Assembly (NCBI RefSeq): GCF_019278525.1
Contig: NZ_CP058986.1
Location: 1,770,001 to 1,834,000 of the forward strand
Length of the DNA: 64,000 nt
Source of the DNA: Polaribacter sp. HaHaR_3_91
Lineage (GTDB): Bacteria > Bacteroidota > Bacteroidia > Flavobacteriales > Flavobacteriaceae
Reading direction: 5' to 3'
In this document: in pieces, positions 26,949-36,177 of the stretch
Layout of the letters: the number at the start of each line of letters is the position of its first letter
How positions within the stretch are numbered: position 1 is the stretch's first letter
Made by a program: the position numbers and the translations under genes
Notes under the pieces: model-generated
Told to the model about the DNA's origin: nothing
The model's input: the letters and a program-made list of their open reading frames with translations, nothing else
Database searches by the model: none

Positions 26949-28373
26949 ATGCTTTTTAACTCTATAGATTTTGCTGTTTTTTTTCCAATAGTTTTTATTC
27001 TTTATTGGTTTGTTTTTTCAAAAACAAATACACGACAGAATTGGGTTGTTTTAATTGCTAGTTATGTCTTTTATGGTTTTTGGGATTGGCGTTTTCTTAT
27101 TTTAATACTATTTAGTTCTATCATAGATTTTTTTATTGGAAAAAAACTAGGAAAAGTAGAAGACTCGTCTAAACGAAAAATATTTTTAACAATAAGTATT
27201 GTTGTTAATTTAGGTTTACTTGGTTTTTTTAAATACTATAATTTCTTTTTAGAGAGTTTTACATCAGCATTTACCTTTTTTGGGAGTTCTATTTCAGCCG
27301 AAAGACTTACAATTATTTTACCTGTTGGTATCAGTTTTTATACATTTCAAACCTTAAGTTATTCAATAGACATTTATAGAAAGAAACTAGAACCAACCAA
27401 TAATTTTTTAGCTTTTTTATCATTTGTAAGTTTTTTTCCGCAATTAGTTGCGGGCCCCATAGAAAGGGCTTCAAATTTATTACCACAATTTTATAAGAAA
27501 AGAACATTTTCTTATGAAAAAGCAGTTTCTGGTGTACAACTAATTGTTTGGGGATTTTTCAAGAAAATAGTAATTGCAGATAATGCATCCATTATTGTAA
27601 ATGGTATTTTTAACAACTATGAAAATCAATCTTTTGAATCTCTTTTAATAGGAGCTTTTCTTTTTTCATTTCAAATTTATGGAGATTTTTCTGGTTATTC
27701 AGATATTGCAATTGGTACAGCTAGACTTTTTAATTTTGATTTAATGACCAATTTTAAGTTTCCTTATTTATCAAAAAATATTGGGGAATTCTGGAAACGT
27801 TGGCATATTTCTCTTTCTACTTGGTTTAGAGATTATTTATATATTCCACTAGGAGGAAGTAAAGGAACTTTACTTAAGTCTATAAGAAATGTTGGCATTG
27901 TATTTATAGTTAGTGGGTTTTGGCATGGTGCTAATTGGACCTTTATTTTCTGGGGATTTATACATGCAGTTTTGTATATTCCTCTTTTTATAGCATTAAA
28001 AAAAAAAAAAATAGACGTAAAGAAAACGAATATCAATTTAAATATTTTAAAAATTGCAGTTACTTTTATTTTGGTGATGTTTTCATGGATTGTATTTAGG
28101 TCTCTTTCTATTACTGATGCTTTTAATTATATTTCAAGAATTCTAAGTTTAACTAACGGAGGAAGTTTTTATGCTTCTACAAGTAAGTATTTAATTATTA
28201 CAGGTATTACGTTTTGTAGCATTGTTTTTTTAATAGCAACAGAGCTTTATAACGATAAAAAAGGAAGAGTTGAAACGTATTTTAATTCTTATTTTTTAAT
28301 TTTCTTATGTTTATTTACTGCTTTCTTGGGAGCGATAAAAAATCATGCAGATTTTATCTATTTTCAATTTTAA
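26949..28373 (+). CDS. MBOAT-family membrane-bound O-acyltransferase, copy 2
   Basis: A 474-residue polytopic protein, clearly a paralogue of the first MBOAT of the locus: same start (LFNSIDFAVFF), same PVGISFYTFQTLSYSID, SFFPQLVAGPIERASNLLPQF, RWHISLSTWFRDYLYIPLGG (H286) and SGFWHGANW (H326). The C-terminal quarter diverges more. Its partner SGNH-like gene follows after three bases. Two such pairs imply either two different acylation positions or two acyl acceptors. Confidence 0.93.
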   Translation: MLFNSIDFAVFFPIVFILYWFVFSKTNTRQNWVVLIASYVFYGFWDWRFLILILFSSIIDFFIGKKLGKVEDSSKRKIFLTISIVVNLGLLGFFKYYNFFLESFTSAFTFFGSSISAERLTIILPVGISFYTFQTLSYSIDIYRKKLEPTNNFLAFLSFVSFFPQLVAGPIERASNLLPQFYKKRTFSYEKAVSGVQLIVWGFFKKIVIADNASIIVNGIFNNYENQSFESLLIGAFLFSFQIYGDFSGYSDIAIGTARLFNFDLMTNFKFPYLSKNIGEFWKRWHISLSTWFRDYLYIPLGGSKGTLLKSIRNVGIVFIVSGFWHGANWTFIFWGFIHAVLYIPLFIALKKKKIDVKKTNINLNILKIAVTFILVMFSWIVFRSLSITDAFNYISRILSLTNGGSFYASTSKYLIITGITFCSIVFLIATELYNDKKGRVETYFNSYFLIFLCLFTAFLGAIKNHADFIYFQF

Positions 28374-28376
28374 AAG

Positions 28377-29282
28377 ATGAAAAAATTTATAAAAAAAATA
28401 ATTTACTTTTCGGCTTTAACTTTAATTATAGGTAATATTATTGCTTTTGGTACTAATTATTTTTTAAGAAAATCTACTTTTTATAAAAGTTCTTTTTTAG
28501 TAAACGGATTTAATCCCGATAAAAAATTAGATTATTTTGTAGTAGGTTCAAGTAGAGGTTTAACGACTCTTAATAGCGGTTTAATTGATGAAAAATTAGG
28601 CGTAAAAGGTGTTAACTTATCTATGGATGATACCGATTTAAAGACTCAATTTTTAATGATTCAACATTTTTTTAGATCTAATTTTAAAGCAGATTATTTG
28701 GTTTTAGTTTTAGATGCCAATCATTTTACAAAAACGTCTTTAGAATTAGGTAATAATGACTATCGATTTGCACCGTTTGTAAATAGAGATTATGTGAGAA
28801 ATCATTTTAAAAAATATGAAAACAGTGCTTTAAACATATTAACTAATTCTAATTTTAATCCTTTTTTTGCTTATTCATATTATAATTTAGAATTATTATT
28901 ACCTGCAACGTTGAGTGCAATAAAACCTAAGTTTAGAAATAAATTTGATGAGTTTGGTAACTATTCATACCCATCTTCTAGTCATAAAGAGGTTAACCTT
29001 AATTCTGAAATTAAAGATATAAATACAGAAATTACCAATCCAATAATTAAAGAGGTTCAAAATTATTTGATTGAAAATAATTGCGAATTAATAATTTATA
29101 TCGCTCCTTATCAGCAAGAAAAGTTTACTTTTAATAATAAATTAGAATATACTATTATAAACCATTCATCAGTTTTAGAAGATAAAAATGAATTATTTTA
29201 TGATGGAATACATGTAAATACTAAAGGAAGAAAACAGAGTACATTATTTTTTATAAATAATTTTAAAATGTTAATCAATTAA
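28377..29282 (+). CDS. SGNH-like membrane-anchored protein, partner of MBOAT copy 2
   Basis: A 301-residue protein with an N-terminal signal-anchor (about 7-28) and an extracytoplasmic domain. The candidate SGNH block I reads VVGSSRGLTTLNS (S58/S59), and the C-terminal D-x-x-H is DGIHVNTKG (D276, H279). It has the same length and gene position as the protein paired with the first MBOAT, but the two show little sequence similarity outside the motifs, so acceptor specificity may differ. Function is inferred from pairing and motifs. Confidence 0.7.
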   Translation: MKKFIKKIIYFSALTLIIGNIIAFGTNYFLRKSTFYKSSFLVNGFNPDKKLDYFVVGSSRGLTTLNSGLIDEKLGVKGVNLSMDDTDLKTQFLMIQHFFRSNFKADYLVLVLDANHFTKTSLELGNNDYRFAPFVNRDYVRNHFKKYENSALNILTNSNFNPFFAYSYYNLELLLPATLSAIKPKFRNKFDEFGNYSYPSSSHKEVNLNSEIKDINTEITNPIIKEVQNYLIENNCELIIYIAPYQQEKFTFNNKLEYTIINHSSVLEDKNELFYDGIHVNTKGRKQSTLFFINNFKMLIN

Positions 29283-29388
29283 TATTTTTTTATAAATTTA
29301 CCAACTCCCAAAAAGTATTTTAGTAATCTTTTTTCAATCTCATTTATGTAATTGAATAAATTAAAACAGGTTAAAAAAACAGCATCAT

Positions 29389-30771
29389 TTGGCAACAAAA
29401 ATATCCTACTTTAATGTATCCGAAAGAAAACTTTTTTTAAGAATAATAGATGTTATTATTCTTATTTCTAGTTTGTACCTAGCTTCATTATTTATCAATT
29501 TTACCTACATAAAATTTAACAGCAATGCCATTTTTAATTGGTTATTATTATTAATTTTTTATTTTTCAATTTTTGGTCAAATTTTTCAACTGTATGGTTT
29601 AAACGTCTCTAATAATAGGTATTTAACCGTTAGAGCGGCTGTTCTTACGGTTTTTGCAACTACCATTTTTTATATTTTTACTCCTTATTATTCGCCAGAA
29701 TTACCTCCTAATAGATTACAAATAGGCTATTTCTTTTTGCTTTCTTTTATTCCAATTTTACTTTGGCGTTTTATATATATATCATTAATATTTTCTCCAA
29801 AATACTTTAAATCTATCATTTTCGTTGGTAATTCAGAAAGAATTAAAAAATTACTTACTCAAGTATATAGTGATTCTTATCATGATGTTTCTGCTTATTT
29901 ATCTGATCAAGAAATTAAAGGAATTAATGGTTTTATAGATATTTCTAAAACTACCATATCTTCAATTTTGGAAGACAATTCTATTACTGAAGTAGTTGTA
30001 TCTAAAAGAGATCTTTCTGAAGAAGTTGTAAACCGTCTAAACAAAGAGCTTATTTTGTTATTTGAGAAAGGCGTAAATATTGTGAGTTATGAAACTTTTT
30101 ATGAAGATGTAAATGTTAGAATTCCTAGAGAATATTTAGACCATAATTTTTATAGGCACATCAATTTTAGTAAGAATAATTCTAATAATTTTTATCTTTT
30201 TGGTTTAAGAATTGTAGATATATTACTTTCATTAATTGGAGCTATAGGTTTTTTATGTGTTATTCCATTAATTTTTGTTGGTAACATTATCGCAAACAGA
30301 GGTCCTTTGTTTTACACTCAATTAAGAGTTGGGAAGAATGGTAAACCTTTTAGAATTTTTAAGCTGAGGTCTATGGTTAGAGATGCTGAAAAAGGAGGAG
30401 CAGTTTGGGCTAAAAAAAATGATATTAGAATTACTGCTTTTGGAAAGTTTTTAAGACGTACTAGACTAGATGAAATGCCTCAGTTTTTTAATATTATAAA
30501 AGGAGATATGAGTTTAATTGGTCCTAGACCAGAAAGACCAGAGTTTGTAAAAGATTTAGAAGATAAGATACCATTTTATGCAATTAGGCACGTTATTAGA
30601 CCTGGGTTAACAGGTTGGGCGCAAGTGAATTATCCGTATGCAAATACTATAGAAGAGCAAGAAACTAAATTACGTTACGATTTGTATTATATTAAAGAGC
30701 GTAGTACTTTTTTAGATTTCAAAATTTTTATAAAGACATTTACTACGGTCTTATATTTTAAAGGTCAATAA
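29389..30771 (+). CDS. undecaprenyl-phosphate sugar phosphotransferase (WcaJ/WbaP/PglC-type initiating enzyme)
   Basis: This 460-residue polyprenyl phosphoglycosyltransferase probably starts glycan synthesis by putting the first sugar-phosphate on undecaprenyl phosphate. The N-terminal half has four or five membrane helices and a CoA-binding-like domain (FVGNSERIKKLL). The C-terminal catalytic domain starts near 280 and contains FRIFKLRSM, RRTRLDEMPQFFNIIKGDMSLIGPRPERPEF and RPGLTGWAQVNY. The start is a TTG; the conserved SERKLFLRIIDV begins soon after. Its stop overlaps the convergent gene on the other strand by seven bases, marking the end of the polysaccharide locus. Confidence 0.93.
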   Translation: MATKISYFNVSERKLFLRIIDVIILISSLYLASLFINFTYIKFNSNAIFNWLLLLIFYFSIFGQIFQLYGLNVSNNRYLTVRAAVLTVFATTIFYIFTPYYSPELPPNRLQIGYFFLLSFIPILLWRFIYISLIFSPKYFKSIIFVGNSERIKKLLTQVYSDSYHDVSAYLSDQEIKGINGFIDISKTTISSILEDNSITEVVVSKRDLSEEVVNRLNKELILLFEKGVNIVSYETFYEDVNVRIPREYLDHNFYRHINFSKNNSNNFYLFGLRIVDILLSLIGAIGFLCVIPLIFVGNIIANRGPLFYTQLRVGKNGKPFRIFKLRSMVRDAEKGGAVWAKKNDIRITAFGKFLRRTRLDEMPQFFNIIKGDMSLIGPRPERPEFVKDLEDKIPFYAIRHVIRPGLTGWAQVNYPYANTIEEQETKLRYDLYYIKERSTFLDFKIFIKTFTTVLYFKGQ

Positions 30772-31931
30772 TTTTTTGATAAATAGTAATACCTTATTGC
30801 AAGGAACACTAATAAAGGGATTATAACTACAGGGAACACCTGAATTTCTATGATCCACAAAATAGGAACTATAACTAGAAATAATAGTAATAATTGCATG
30901 TATTTTTTCAACCATCTTGGTTGATGTGTTTTTAACAATAGAAAAGCAACCACTACATTAGGAGCAAATGCCCATAATAAGTTAAAGTTATTTGGTGCTG
31001 TGGAGTGTGTAGAGAAAAACCAAAGAAAAAATAATGCACAACCTATAAGACCTGTAACAAAGAATAAGGTAAAATCTAAAGACTTTGTTCTTTTATTATT
31101 TTTAAAGTCTTTATATGTAATGTAAATACCTAATAAGGCTAAAAGGCTAAAGATTAAAAAAGGATTAAAAATAGTTGTCTTAGCTTTTTTTTCTTTAAAG
31201 TTTAGAAGTACTATTTCTTTCTTTATCAATTTTTGTGGTTGATTTTTAATAAAAACGGTAGCACTTTTAAAAGAACTATAGACATAGTCTGGTAAGTACA
31301 TATATTGCTCAAAAGTAGCTTGTTCATCTAATTTTGTACCTGCTATTAAATTTAAGCCAAAAGTTCCCCATGAGTTCCAAGGAATTTCATTGTTTGTTAA
31401 TTGTCTAAATGTGAGGTTTTTTTCTAGGTTGTTATCGTCAAAAACAACTTTATCTCCTAAAATAGTTTTAGTAATATCTCTTAATTTGGTAGCGCAATTA
31501 TCAAAATAAGGATCATATTGATAGTTGCTGTTTTCTGGCAAAGCATTGTTTTCTAGAAATTTAAAATAGCGTTGCTTTTCTTGCGTTGTTAAATTTAAAA
31601 CTTGCTCTTTTAACCAACGTTTGTCTCTTCTGTAACTTGCTATAAAGTATTTAAAATCATAACGAGCTAAGCTATAAATCATATTTCCTTTTGCAAAATT
31701 TGTATAAAAGTTAGGCTGATTAAAATCAAACATTCCGTAATTGTAAATTAAATCTAATTTTAAAACGGGATCTTTAATTCTAATGGCAGAATGTCCAAAA
31801 GCTTCATATAATTCTTCTCCTGGTCCTGCAGTAACAATACTTACTTCTGCATATTCAGAAAGTTGTAGTTGTGCTTTTAAGGGTGAAAATATGGAAAGTA
31901 AAAATAGTAAGAGAAAGTACTTTTTGTTCAT
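30765..31931 (-). CDS. DUF4105/Lnb-domain membrane protein
   Basis: A 388-residue protein with a signal peptide (about 1-20) and a periplasmic Lnb_N/DUF4105 domain. GHSAIRI (H47) and DNCATKLRD (C146) form the probable thiol catalytic pair. About five membrane helices follow from residue 255 on. The founding Lnb proteins of Gram-positive bacteria move an acyl chain on lipoproteins to make lyso-form N-acyl lipoproteins. In Bacteroidota the same domain is common and usually annotated only as DUF4105, so lipoprotein acyl transfer is a family-based inference. It lies five bases after the PorV/PorQ gene. Confidence 0.82.
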   Translation of the reverse strand: MNKKYFLLLFLLSIFSPLKAQLQLSEYAEVSIVTAGPGEELYEAFGHSAIRIKDPVLKLDLIYNYGMFDFNQPNFYTNFAKGNMIYSLARYDFKYFIASYRRDKRWLKEQVLNLTTQEKQRYFKFLENNALPENSNYQYDPYFDNCATKLRDITKTILGDKVVFDDNNLEKNLTFRQLTNNEIPWNSWGTFGLNLIAGTKLDEQATFEQYMYLPDYVYSSFKSATVFIKNQPQKLIKKEIVLLNFKEKKAKTTIFNPFLIFSLLALLGIYITYKDFKNNKRTKSLDFTLFFVTGLIGCALFFLWFFSTHSTAPNNFNLLWAFAPNVVVAFLLLKTHQPRWLKKYMQLLLLFLVIVPILWIIEIQVFPVVIIPLLVFLAIRYYYLSKNY

Positions 31932-31936
31932 AAAAA

Positions 31937-33007
31937 CTAAGGTCTAAAGAAACTATAATCGATTGTAATTGAAAAAATATTTGAATACAATGCATTACCA
32001 ACACTACCAATGTTTGTTAAAGCATAATCTATTTTTATACCATTGTATTTAAAGCCAACACCAAAATTGGGTTGCATAGAAAGTGATTTTGAATTGTCGA
32101 ATTCTGTTATGTATTGAAAATTACCAACACCAGCTCTTAAGAAAACTAATTCATCATAATCTAACTGAAAACCTATTGCTGGATCTATACTTACTACATC
32201 AGAAGAAAATATATCATTGGTTTTGGTAAAACGCATATTTGCATTTGCTTCCGAAAGTAGATTAAACAGACGGCCTATTCTCCAACTTTTAGCCACTCCT
32301 AATTGTAATTTAGGTTTGGTAATTTCTGTTGTTTCTGGTAAATCTTGATTTTCTCCAGGAATGGCGTCTTTAATCTTGTTAAATTCATCTTCATTAATTG
32401 CCCAACTATTAAAAGTAGTGGTAATATCTCTTGCCATCAATCCAAATTTCCAAGAATTTCGTTCAAACTGAATTCCTGCATCAAAGCCAAATCCGTAAGA
32501 AGAAGCAAAATCACCAATAATTCTTCTAACAATTTTAGCATTTACACCAAATTTAACATCCTTAAAAATTAAATTTCTAGCATACGCAAAGTTAAAAGCA
32601 TAATCTACGGAAGAAAATAGTTGAATTCTGTTATAATCGATGTTTCCATCACTATCAATTAACTCTGTGGTATTTAAAATATCATCTACCCCAAAACGAA
32701 TTATAGAAACTCCAACGGCACTTTCTTTGTCTATTGGCATTGCAAAACTAGCGTGATTATAATTTGCAATTCCGGCAAAGTAAGAAACATGCATTAACGA
32801 TCCTTGATAGTCCTCTATACCTACTAATCCCGCAGGATTCCAATAGATAGAGTTTACATCATTAGTTGTAGCAACAACACTTTTACTCATTCCTAAGCCT
32901 GCCGCATCAACTCCTATTGTTAAAAATTCATTAGAGTAACTTCTAAATGCTTGTGCAGATAAAAGGAGCGGACTAAGTAGTATAAAAAATAATATTTTTT
33001 GTTTCAA
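31937..33007 (-). CDS. PorV/PorQ-family outer membrane beta-barrel protein
   Basis: A 356-residue protein with a clear signal peptide (FFILLSPLLLSAQA). The mature start FLTIGVDAAGLGMSKSVVATTNDVNSIYWNPAGL is the PorV/PorQ (FadL-like barrel) hallmark, and the C-terminus ends in an aromatic beta-strand (ITIDYSFF). Members include the PorV shuttle of the type IX secretion system, but many family members outside T9SS operons have unknown cargo. No other T9SS gene lies here, so a T9SS role is not shown. It probably forms an operon with the Lnb-like gene. Confidence 0.85.
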   Translation of the reverse strand: MKQKILFFILLSPLLLSAQAFRSYSNEFLTIGVDAAGLGMSKSVVATTNDVNSIYWNPAGLVGIEDYQGSLMHVSYFAGIANYNHASFAMPIDKESAVGVSIIRFGVDDILNTTELIDSDGNIDYNRIQLFSSVDYAFNFAYARNLIFKDVKFGVNAKIVRRIIGDFASSYGFGFDAGIQFERNSWKFGLMARDITTTFNSWAINEDEFNKIKDAIPGENQDLPETTEITKPKLQLGVAKSWRIGRLFNLLSEANANMRFTKTNDIFSSDVVSIDPAIGFQLDYDELVFLRAGVGNFQYITEFDNSKSLSMQPNFGVGFKYNGIKIDYALTNIGSVGNALYSNIFSITIDYSFFRP

Positions 33008-33077
33008 AGAGTGAAAATTATCAGTAACAAATATCTAAAAACATACTAAAATAACAGTAGTTTTTTAAAGATATTGT

Positions 33078-34061
33078 TTACAATAGATTAATCTGTATAT
33101 TTTGTTTGATAAATCTTTCAATTCTAAGTTCTAGCCAGTTGTTTTTAGCGTTGTAAAAAGAAGAAATAAAGCCACAATGACCGCCATAATTTGTAGTTTC
33201 AAAAAAGAAATTTTTAGAATTATTAGCTTCCTCAAAAGGAAAGCATTTATCAGATAAAAAAGTATCATCTTTAGAGTTGATAAGTAAAGTTGGTATTTTT
33301 ATTTTTGATAAATACGGTTTGGCACTCGCTTTTTCCCAGTAATCTTCTGGACTTTTAAAACCAAAAACAGGCACAGTATATAGGTTTTCTAAATGTTTAA
33401 ATCGGGTAGCCTTTGACAATTGATCTTTATCTACATGAAATTCAGGAAATTTTGCTGCTTTTTCTAAAATTTTAATCTTCATGCTTTTCAAAAACCGCTC
33501 TAAATACAATTTGTTCTTTAATTTTTCTAATTCATTTTCTCCAGAAGCAATATCAATAGGAACAGAAACAGCAATTCCTCCTTTTATTTTAGAAGATATG
33601 TTTTCAGATTGTTCACCTATATATTTTAAGGTTAAATTACCGCCTAAACTAAAACCAATTAGTACAATATTCTCATAGTCATAATGGGCTAAAAGGTGCT
33701 TTACAACAAAATCCACATCTTCTGTTTTACCACTATGATACGTTCCTAAAAGTAAATTATCTTCACCAGAACAACCTCTTAAATTAAAACAAACAGTATC
33801 TAATCCTTTTGTATTTAAATGTTTGGTGGTAGATATGATGTATTTAGAATTAGAACTTCCTTCTAAACCGTGAATTAATAAAACCAAGGTTTTAGAGCCC
33901 ACTAAAGAAAAGTCTAAATCAATAAAATCTTTATCCCAAGTAGTAATTCTTTTTCGTTGATAATTACAATGTTCTTTGGTAAAAACAGATCTGTAAATAG
34001 TATTAAAATGACCACTTTTAAAGAGAAAAGTAGGAGTGAAGTCTGACGTAAATACAGGCAT
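33078..34061 (-). CDS. YheT-like alpha/beta-hydrolase
   Basis: A 327-residue cytosolic hydrolase of the YheT/UPF0017 family. The oxyanion segment is LIHGLEGSSNSKY, the nucleophile elbow is IGFSLGGN (S138), the acid is likely in NSKDDTF, and the histidine is in GGHCGF near 295. NLRGCSGE is a family-specific block. The physiological substrate is not known for the family; esterase activity is likely. Confidence 0.88.
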   Translation of the reverse strand: MPVFTSDFTPTFLFKSGHFNTIYRSVFTKEHCNYQRKRITTWDKDFIDLDFSLVGSKTLVLLIHGLEGSSNSKYIISTTKHLNTKGLDTVCFNLRGCSGEDNLLLGTYHSGKTEDVDFVVKHLLAHYDYENIVLIGFSLGGNLTLKYIGEQSENISSKIKGGIAVSVPIDIASGENELEKLKNKLYLERFLKSMKIKILEKAAKFPEFHVDKDQLSKATRFKHLENLYTVPVFGFKSPEDYWEKASAKPYLSKIKIPTLLINSKDDTFLSDKCFPFEEANNSKNFFFETTNYGGHCGFISSFYNAKNNWLELRIERFIKQNIQINLL

Positions 34062-34229
34062 ATATTGAAATTAAACTATTTTAAAAATTGAAATTAAAAG
34101 TTTTGCTCGTTGTATAGTATGAATTGTAATTTTTTCTAAAAAATACTTACAAATATCATAAAAAAATAAAGAATAATTTAAACCACGCAAATTTGATTTC
34201 TTATTTTAGCTTTTCAATTAAACTAAAAA

Positions 34230-34973
34230 ATGAATTTAAAGAAACACATTCCTAATTTAATAACGCTCGGTAATCTTTTTTGTGGAACAGTAGCTACTAT
34301 TTTTGCGGTTGAAGGTAATTATATATATGCAGGTTTATTTGTTGTTTTAGGAATTTTATTTGATTTTTTTGATGGCTTTGCAGCGCGTTTACTAAATGTT
34401 TCTGGAGAGTTAGGTAAACAATTAGATTCTTTGGCGGATATGGTTACAAGTGGAGTTGTACCGGGAATTATCGTTTATAAATTATTGATAGAGAATGCTG
34501 CAGGGATACAAGATTTTAATGAGCAAAGTTATTTGCCTTTTTTAGGTTTACTATTAACTTTAGGAGCTTGTTATAGATTGGCTAAATTTAATATTGATAC
34601 AAGACAATCAGATTCTTTTATAGGTTTGCCAACACCTGCAATGAGTTTATTTATCATTTCTTTACCTCTAATTCAAGAATACTCAACGGTAGCATTTGCT
34701 CAGGAGTTAATAGCAAGTAATTACTTTTTAATTGCAGTTACTTTGATTTTAACCTATTTAATGAATGCAGAATTACCTTTATTTTCTTTAAAATTTAAAG
34801 ATTATTCATTTAAAAAGAACATAATTGTATATTCTTTTCTTTTTGCATCTTTAATTTTAATTTACACTTTACATTTCCTTTCTATTCCATTTATTATTAT
34901 ATTGTACATTATAATATCACTTATTAACAAAATAATTGTATTTAATGGAAATAGCCAGAATCCCCCAAAATGA
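34230..34973 (+). CDS. pssA: CDP-diacylglycerol--serine O-phosphatidyltransferase
   Basis: Makes phosphatidylserine, the precursor of phosphatidylethanolamine, from CDP-diacylglycerol and serine in the inner membrane. The 247-residue protein has about eight helices and the complete CDP-alcohol phosphotransferase signature D45-x2-DG-x2-AR-x8-G62-x3-D66-x3-D70. LITLGNLFCGT at the N-terminus marks the PssA branch. Its 3' end overlaps the next start by about 29 bases, which suggests co-transcription with the histidine kinase. Confidence 0.92.
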   Translation: MNLKKHIPNLITLGNLFCGTVATIFAVEGNYIYAGLFVVLGILFDFFDGFAARLLNVSGELGKQLDSLADMVTSGVVPGIIVYKLLIENAAGIQDFNEQSYLPFLGLLLTLGACYRLAKFNIDTRQSDSFIGLPTPAMSLFIISLPLIQEYSTVAFAQELIASNYFLIAVTLILTYLMNAELPLFSLKFKDYSFKKNIIVYSFLFASLILIYTLHFLSIPFIIILYIIISLINKIIVFNGNSQNPPK

Positions 34974-36177
34974 ACAAGAAAGGTTAGATGTTTTAAAAAG
35001 TTATAATATTTTAGACTCTTTACCGGAAGATGAATATGATGCAATTACAAAAATAGCATCGAGTATATGTAATACTTCAATTGCCCTCGTTTCTATTATT
35101 GATAAAAATAGGCAATGGTTTAAATCTACACACGGTATAGAAGGCGTAACAGAAACACCTAGAGATGTCGCTTTTTGTTCACATGCAATTTTAGACCCCA
35201 ACGAGTTATTTATAATAAATGATGCATCAAAAGATAAACGTTTTTTTGATAATCCTTTAACGATTAATGAACCGAATGTAATTTTTTATGCAGGCGCTCC
35301 ATTAAATAGTTCAGAAGGGGTTCCTTTAGGTACTTTGTGTGTTATTGATAACAAACCAAAGATTTTAACAGGTAATCAAAAAGATTCTTTAAAATTATTA
35401 TCTAAACAAGTAGTTGTACTTTTAGAACTTCGAAAAAAAAACAAAGAATTATCTACTTCTAATAGCGAGGTAAAAAAGTTAAACGATCAACTAAATAGTT
35501 TTGCTTATCGATTAACACACGATTTAAAATCGCCAATAAATGGTGTTAGTTTTTTATTAGATGTTTTAAAAGAAGATCATATTGCTCTTTTTAAAAATAC
35601 GGGAGCAGAAGAGTACATTGGTTTAATTTCAGATAGAGTTGTATATATAAATACTTTGATAAACGAAATTCTAAATTATTCTAAAGTAACCAGTGAAAAT
35701 ATTGTTTTCGAACATTTTAATTTAAAATTATTTTTAGATAGTATTATAACCAATATAGATTTTGAAAATAAGATATTCTTAGACACTTCTCATTTAAATC
35801 TAAATGTTTTTTCTTCTAAAATTGGGCTTCTACAAGTTTTTCAGAATTTAATATCTAATTCAAGGAAATTTTTTGACGAAGAAAAATCTATTATTACTGT
35901 TAGTTTTAAAGAGGATGTAGAAAGCTATTATTTCATTTATGAAGACAATGGTCCTGGTATAGAAGAAAAATACTTTAAAAAAGTCTTTGAAATGTTTGAA
36001 ACTTTAGGAAGTACAAATGATAATAATACCGGTATTGGTTTATCAACAGTACAATCTATAGTAAAAAGACTTGGAGGTAATGTTGGTTTAAAGAAAAGAG
36101 AAAATAATAAAAAAGGAGTTTGTTTCTATTTTAATATTTCTAAAAAAGAAGATAAATTATCAATCTGTAAAGATTAA
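34945..36177 (+). CDS. GAF-domain sensor histidine kinase
   Basis: A 410-residue soluble kinase. The GAF domain spans about 20-160 (FKSTHGIEGVTETPRDVAFCSHAI, YAGAPL, PLGTLCVID, the redox/phytochrome-like GAF subtype). A short coiled coil (165-187) leads to a HisKA domain with the phospho-accepting H192 in LTHDLKSPINGV. The ATP-binding domain shows NLISNSRKF, EDNGPGIEE and NTGIGLSTV. There is no membrane segment, so it senses a cytosolic signal. No response regulator is adjacent. The ATG chosen removes an upstream TTG extension of three residues. The stop overlaps the convergent lptB stop by four bases. Confidence 0.88.
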   Translation: MEIARIPQNEQERLDVLKSYNILDSLPEDEYDAITKIASSICNTSIALVSIIDKNRQWFKSTHGIEGVTETPRDVAFCSHAILDPNELFIINDASKDKRFFDNPLTINEPNVIFYAGAPLNSSEGVPLGTLCVIDNKPKILTGNQKDSLKLLSKQVVVLLELRKKNKELSTSNSEVKKLNDQLNSFAYRLTHDLKSPINGVSFLLDVLKEDHIALFKNTGAEEYIGLISDRVVYINTLINEILNYSKVTSENIVFEHFNLKLFLDSIITNIDFENKIFLDTSHLNLNVFSSKIGLLQVFQNLISNSRKFFDEEKSIITVSFKEDVESYYFIYEDNGPGIEEKYFKKVFEMFETLGSTNDNNTGIGLSTVQSIVKRLGGNVGLKKRENNKKGVCFYFNISKKEDKLSICKD

